From Panax quinquefolius (taxonomy: Eukaryota > Streptophyta > Magnoliopsida > Apiales > Araliaceae): a stretch of 64,000 nucleotides of DNA. Positions 58,567 through 64,000 of the stretch are shown piece after piece. The position numbers and the translations under genes are program-made. Position 1 is the first letter of the stretch; every line of letters begins with the position of its first letter. The notes beneath the pieces were generated by a model. The model searched no databases. It saw only the letters and a list, made by a program, of their open reading frames with translations, and had not been told where the DNA came from. The DNA lies in NCBI GenBank assembly GCA_020205615.1, contig CM035168.1, positions 123,279,573 to 123,343,572 on the forward strand, written 5' to 3'.

Positions 58567-61013
58567 TGTGACGCCCCCAAAATTAGGTATACGTCACCCA
58601 TCTTGGGTCGCCACTTACATGGTACATAAATTCAAATACAAACTTACTAATATAATCGCTGTAGTAATAATACGACATAAACCGTGAGTTTGAATACAAA
58701 TATTGTCTACTAGATATTATACAAACTCAAAAGGAGTCCTCATTACAACTATTATCACACTATTTCACGTAATAGTGAGGACTACTAATGCTATCCTCTC
58801 GACCATTACTCTGCTCCCCGACTCGTCTCCAATTTATATTCTCATTTTCAAGAGAATAAAGGAAAGAAAGGGTGAGCTCAACTAGCCCAAGAAGAAATAT
58901 TATGACTAAGATAATGCGTAATAAATTATCATTAGCCTTCAACAAATGTTAAACCGATAAAATAAAATAGACAAACAGTTTTAATCGGCAGCTTGAATAC
59001 GCAATCCATTAAAAGAGTCAAGTAGAGAATAAAATCTACTATCTTTTAGGTTTTAAAAGGTTTTCATCAATTTTTTATCACGAGACTCAAATTTTAATAA
59101 ATAAACCACCACATCTAATCATCCCTCGCACTCACTGGCCAAGGATTTTCATCAAATTATCAATGGTCATGACTATACCGAATCACCCCCGGTCATAATC
59201 ATACCAAAACTATCCATCATCGCATTACACGTGCCACCGAGGACTTTTATCACATCATTTATAACAAGCCATGATTATACCGAATGATCCTCGGTCATAA
59301 TCATACTAAGTTCATCTACGCACGTAAGCCAAAGATAACATAATATATCATGAGGATGATGACAATGACATAATAATTCAATAAAACAAGTTCAAGAATT
59401 ATTTTATCCAGAATTAGTAACGCCCAAATTGTCAACAAGATATGCTTTTTGTAGAGTAAAATTCAAGAATGATCGTAAGAATATTTCCATGAAAAGATAT
59501 GGATGAAACGCAAATATCAAGGATATTCTACTAATTTCATGGAGTATATAAGTCAAAGTTTTAACCAACTGGGTATAATAAAGAATGGAATAACAAAAGA
59601 AATCACCACATACACGCAGATTTCAGATGTATAAAAGTTATTCCAATGTAATAATAATAACGGAACCAGTCGTGAAATTCACATCCCATGTGATGATCCA
59701 ATGTAATAATAAATGCTTTAATAATAAACAATGGAACCAGTCCTGTAAAACACACGCATGTGATATTCCAATGTAATAATAAATGCGAATAATAAACAAT
59801 GGAACCAGTGTCCGTGTAAAACACATGCATGTGATATTCCAATGTAATAATAAAGAATGGAATAATGTAAGAAGATCACCAAGTATAGGGGATTCACAGA
59901 GACAAAAGTTATTCCAAATGTAATAAATAAGGATGGAATAACATAAGGATTTCACCAAGTATAGGGGTACACAGATATACAAAGTTATGTATAGGGTATA
60001 CCACTTTTTACACAAAGTTATTCCAATGTAATAATAATGAATGGAATAATGTAAGTTCTCTTCATGAATAAGAAAGAATAACACCCTACTTACAGCACAA
60101 CAAATAATATCCCTTACCGTAAAAAGACACCGGATATCAAAGTAGTGAAGTACCGTAATACTCTTCTTCTTTCTCTCTATAGATTTTCTCTATAGCTTCT
60201 CTCTATAATTCTCTCTAGTAGTTTCAAAGTGAATTCGTAAGAAAATAATGAAGGAATGAGCTTCATATTTATAGGAAAATAGAATGCATAGTAATTAATC
60301 CATGAACTATTCCAAATTGATTTACTTTAATCTGATTCATCCATATTTAAAGCAAAATCTTTTAAATAAAATATCATATATTCTATTTATATAAAAACAT
60401 TTTACTATGCAAACACTATGCAATACTATGCAAAACACTATGCAAAAACACTATGCAACACTATGCATAATAAAATATAATATATTCTATTTATGTAATA
60501 ACTTTAATAAAGTATTCTATTTTATATAAAGATGTTTCGCTTTTATTACGTTAATAATATGTAATAAAACAAAACGTCATTATCGCTATAATAATTCATA
60601 TTATTAATCGACAATAATGGAATCAAACCGAGTGACTTCTCACATAAGATCAATAATCAATACCGTAAAGTGCTACTACGCAACCACACACGACATCGTA
60701 TTTTTTTACTACCGAGTAGTTCAACAAGATCAACCAGAAAACTTCCGCCGTTATTTCAATAAAATATTTTTGTCGTTTTCTCAATCCGACAATAATTACG
60801 CGCTGGGTCCACCAATGATTGAGCCGTTGCATTTAATATTCCCTCGCTAAACCGAATATTCCCCACCAATCTAATATAATATAACCACTGTGCATACTTT
60901 ACAAAATTTATAAATACTACCCACAACTATAATATTATCTCAAATTCACACCATAATATTAAAAATTATTTCGACAAAATTTAAATCTTTATCGATAAAA
61001 ACTGGGTCTCACA
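58567..61013 (-). repeat. Delta 3' LTR
   Basis: 2447 bp, from TGTGACGCCCCCAAAATTAG to GGGTCTCACA. It carries a 60-bp-class array at about 59630-59870, a minus-strand TATA at 60266-60274 (CTATAAATA) and an ACTATGCAAAACAC array at about 60405-60470. It is of the gamma LTR type. Confidence 0.92.
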
Positions 61014-61439
61014 ATCTCCCTCCTTATGGAATTTCGCCTCGAAATTAGGGTACGACACGGTATGATAAAGAGGTGAGGATACTCAATACCTTTATCTTTA
61101 TCATTTAAATTCATCTTCGCAATCCTACCAAAGATATTCATTAACAATTCATCTTTGCACTCACATGTGCCAAGATATACAAATCAGAAACCAATAATGC
61201 CGAGACGCAAACTTAATAGTATCACGACCATTAATTATCCATTCACCATCGGCCAATGATATTCGTGTTTTTAATTACTACCATGATTATACCGAATAAT
61301 CCGTGGTCATAATCATACCAAGTCTATCAATGCACTACTACCAAAGATGACTTTTACCACATCCATGAATTAATATTTCATTCACGAGACTCATTTCAAT
61401 AATTAATCCATATCATCGAATCATCCCGCACTACTGTGC

Positions 61440-62115
61440 CAAGGATATTCATTAAGTATCACGACCACGAATTATCCATGCACTACTACCAAAGATAATT
61501 GTGTATTCATTAAGATCACGACCACAAATTATCCATGCACTACTACCAAAGATAATCGTGGTATTCATTAAGATCACGACCACAAATTATCCATGCACTA
61601 CTACAAAGATAATCGGTATTCATTAAGTATCACGACCACAAATTATCCATGCACTACGGCCAAAGATAATCGTGGTATTCATTAAGATCACGACCACAAA
61701 TTATCCATGCACTACTACCAAAGATAATCGTATTCATTAAGATCACGACCACTTAATTATCCATGCACTACTACCAAAGATAATCGTGGTATTCATTAGT
61801 ATCACGACCACAAATTATCCATGCACTACTACCAAAGATAATCGTGTATTCATTAAGATCACGACCACAAATTATCCATGCACTACTACCAAAGATAATC
61901 GGTATTCATTAGTATCACGACCACAAATTATGCACTACGGCCAAAGATAATCGTATTCATTAGTATCACGACCACAAATTATCCATGCACTACTACCAAA
62001 GATAATTGTGTATTCATTAGTATCACGACCACAAATTATCCATGCACTACTACCAAAGATAATTGTGTATTCATTAGTATCACGACCACAAATTATCCAT
62101 GCACTACTATAAAGA
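61440..62115. repeat. 57-bp tandem array (about 12 copies) inside delta
   Basis: Same unit as in gamma (CACGACCACAAATTATCCAT, GCACTACTACCAAAGATAAT). Many units read AATCG where gamma has AATTGTG, and the spacing shifts by 1-3 bases between units. Copy number differs from gamma (about 9), so the array expands or shrinks. Confidence 0.92.
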
Positions 62116-63469
62116 TAATTGTGTTTTCAATTACTGATTATGATTATACCGAACAATCCTCGGTCATAATCATACCAAGTCCATCTATGCACCATGTGCC
62201 ATGTAGATGACTTTCAACATAATATAAGCATGAGGATAATGATATAAAGAATCAATCAAATGAGATAAAGGATAAATATTAAACATTTATAATATAATTT
62301 ATCCAGATTCAAGAATATCCCCATGTTATCAATCACTTAATAATCTCATAATCTAATATCCTTAATATTATAACAATATTTTAATCACTTTAAATTTATA
62401 AACAATTTATCTTAATTGTTTACGCTTTTACCATATAATGCATTTAATCATTCAAAATGCCATACTCATAAGATATCATCACCAATTATCAAATCTCTCA
62501 AAAAATATGCATATACTCTATATAGGATTCTCTAGCCATAAAATCTTATTTTCAACTTTGTTACTTCACATAACATATTTAACTCATATGTTCGTAACTA
62601 AACTATTTTCATGAAATAAAATACCAAATCAGTCCCAAAAATATTTCTTTTCTGGGATTTAGCATAATATAGTCCCATAATGAAAATATATTTTTCTCAG
62701 AATTTTTAAAATTCATTTACTATTTTTCAAAAATCAATTTCTAATTAATTCCTTAAGAAATTTGTTACCTCAAGTTTAACTCCAAAAATTTCCAAATCTT
62801 GGCAGGTCTTTACACATGTTAATATGAGCCTCCAGTTTAAATTTCATGGTCATCGGAGTTATAGAACTCCGGTTATAGCGTTTTTCGTCGGAAAAACCTA
62901 AATATTGAAATAGTCATAACTTGCTCATTTTAAGTCAGAATGAGCTCATTTTTGGACAGGAGGTACTTTATACCATATACCTTCATGTCCCAAAAGGCCA
63001 GAATTTTTCTCATAATTTAAGTTGCCGAAACAGCCCCTCTAAAATTGTGGCAGCAACTTTTTCGGTTTTTGCAGCTTTGCACTCCTTTGCTAAAATCAGT
63101 CCACACAAAAATCTACAACACCTTTTCCAGTAATTCCACTTGGATTAGTTAGGTAACTCATAGATCTAACTCTAGGACTTGACCACACTCAAAAATTCAA
63201 AATATAATAAGAGATTTGGTCAATTGAATTTCATGTTACGTTTTTCACAAAAATTTGATTTTCAACTCTTTGTGATTTCTAAGAAACTTTCATGTTTTCA
63301 CATACTAACCAACATAACTCATCATAACACTTACTAATACCATGAATACCCATGATTTTCATTAGTCCAATGCTTTTATTATGACTTTCATCATAAACCA
63401 CGAAACTGCTCATTTTAGTTGAAGAAATATTTGAGGGTTTAAGAAATGGGTTTTCAGATCGGGGTCAAT

Positions 63470-64000
63470 ACAAAATTCGATTTCACGCTCTAAGTAGGCT
63501 AAGAAGTCTTCAAGAATACGCCAGAAATTTATTAATAATAGAAATATCATTCAAAATTGTGACTCTCCTCCAAGACTTGGATAGTATGTCACATTGATAC
63601 CAAACTGTGACTTCTATCCCTTAACCTAGATAACACCTCACAATGATACCTATAAACTTGCCATCTTCATTCACGATGTCGCTTACTGAAAAGTCCGGGC
63701 CGGTGCATTCCACACAAGGAAGTCAACAACGAAAGGTTCGGGGCTCTTTACTTATGGCTTGATATGACAATAATTGACTTTAGTAGTTTGGTTACTTGAA
63801 TTCGCACAATAAGTTGGTTATGAATATAAAGCTAACAACCTTCATTTAAAAAAGCATGATGAGTAGTTAACCAATTGATTTCTAAAATCACATCAAAGGC
63901 AAGTATTTTCAAAAAGATAAGATCGACAGTAACGTGAAAGTGTTTATTTGAATCAAACAAGATTTAAAAATAGTAGAATGTAACGAAGGCTCCTACTAAT
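63470..64000 (-). pseudogene. Delta protease remnant, cut by the window edge
   Basis: It matches gamma 15940-16460, including the linker segment GGAAGTCAACAACGAAAGGT that alpha lacks. No long open frame remains. Gag would lie to the right. Confidence 0.75.

Larger units (their letters stand above)
58567..64000 (-). mobile_element. Retroelement delta: second gag-protease non-autonomous copy, runs off the right edge
   Basis: It has a 3' LTR (58567-61013), a polypurine tract, a 57-bp array and 1.2 kb of non-coding DNA as in gamma, then protease sequence up to the end of the window. The same junctions as in gamma are used, so both descend from one rearranged ancestor. The left flank is AATAAC; gag and the 5' LTR lie beyond 64000 if present. 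Confidence 0.88.

Overview
This window is nuclear DNA of a flowering plant, most likely a eudicot. The evidence is intron-rich genes of plant-specific families (a type-B cytokinin response regulator, a DUF1068/ELMO-like Golgi protein), AT-rich intergenic DNA, and Ty3/Gypsy LTR retrotransposons primed by initiator tRNA-Met. No bacterial operon, phage or CRISPR structure is present. The species cannot be named from the sequence.

Layout. 1-896 is the end of a long LTR of the dominant retrotransposon family. 897-3341 is tandem and AT-rich repeat DNA. 3342-6775 (+) is a complete five-exon ABHD17-type alpha/beta hydrolase (294 aa). 8441-41779 is a block of nested transposable elements bracketed by a long inverted repeat (about 250 bp, 8441-8690 against 41530-41779). 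Inside the block are: element gamma (8775 to about 17650, minus strand, no 5' LTR, with a solo LTR inside its own LTR); element alpha (17813-40662, minus strand, both LTRs, TSD ATTAT, PBS and PPT); element beta (19240-29328), inserted whole into the 3' LTR of alpha; and a solo LTR (30644-33378, plus orientation) inserted into the integrase region of alpha. A fifth copy, delta, starts at 58567 and runs off the right edge.

The genic island is 42.5-56 kb: a six-exon type-B response regulator (43068-48037, +, 702 aa), a DUF1068/ELMO-NKS1-like protein (49163-51610, -, 184 aa, with a 24-nt microexon) and a ten-exon prolyl carboxypeptidase-like S28 serine protease (52597-55945, -, 491 aa). I rebuilt all four intact genes exon by exon. 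Every junction keeps frame and restores family motifs; every intron is GT-AG except one apparent GC-AG intron in the response regulator. 56.6-58.5 kb holds a broken fragment of a nuclear poly(A)-binding-protein gene (PABN type, in-frame stop) and a 318-bp MITE with a perfect 10-bp target duplication.

The least ordinary content is the retrotransposon family. Gamma and delta share an internal region in which everything from reverse transcriptase to integrase is replaced by about 2.2-2.4 kb of non-coding DNA carrying a 57-bp tandem array, while gag and protease remain (in delta the window ends within protease). This looks like a gag-only non-autonomous lineage living beside a pol-bearing lineage (alpha, beta). 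The LTRs are 2.4-2.7 kb. They carry a roughly 60-bp array downstream of the TATA box and, upstream of it, different short arrays in different subfamilies. Differences between sister LTRs seem to cluster at CG/CHG positions, so some frameshifts in the elements may be base-calling artefacts rather than biology. Element names (alpha to delta) are mine. Retroelement boundaries are exact where a TSD or TG/CA end is visible and approximate elsewhere.
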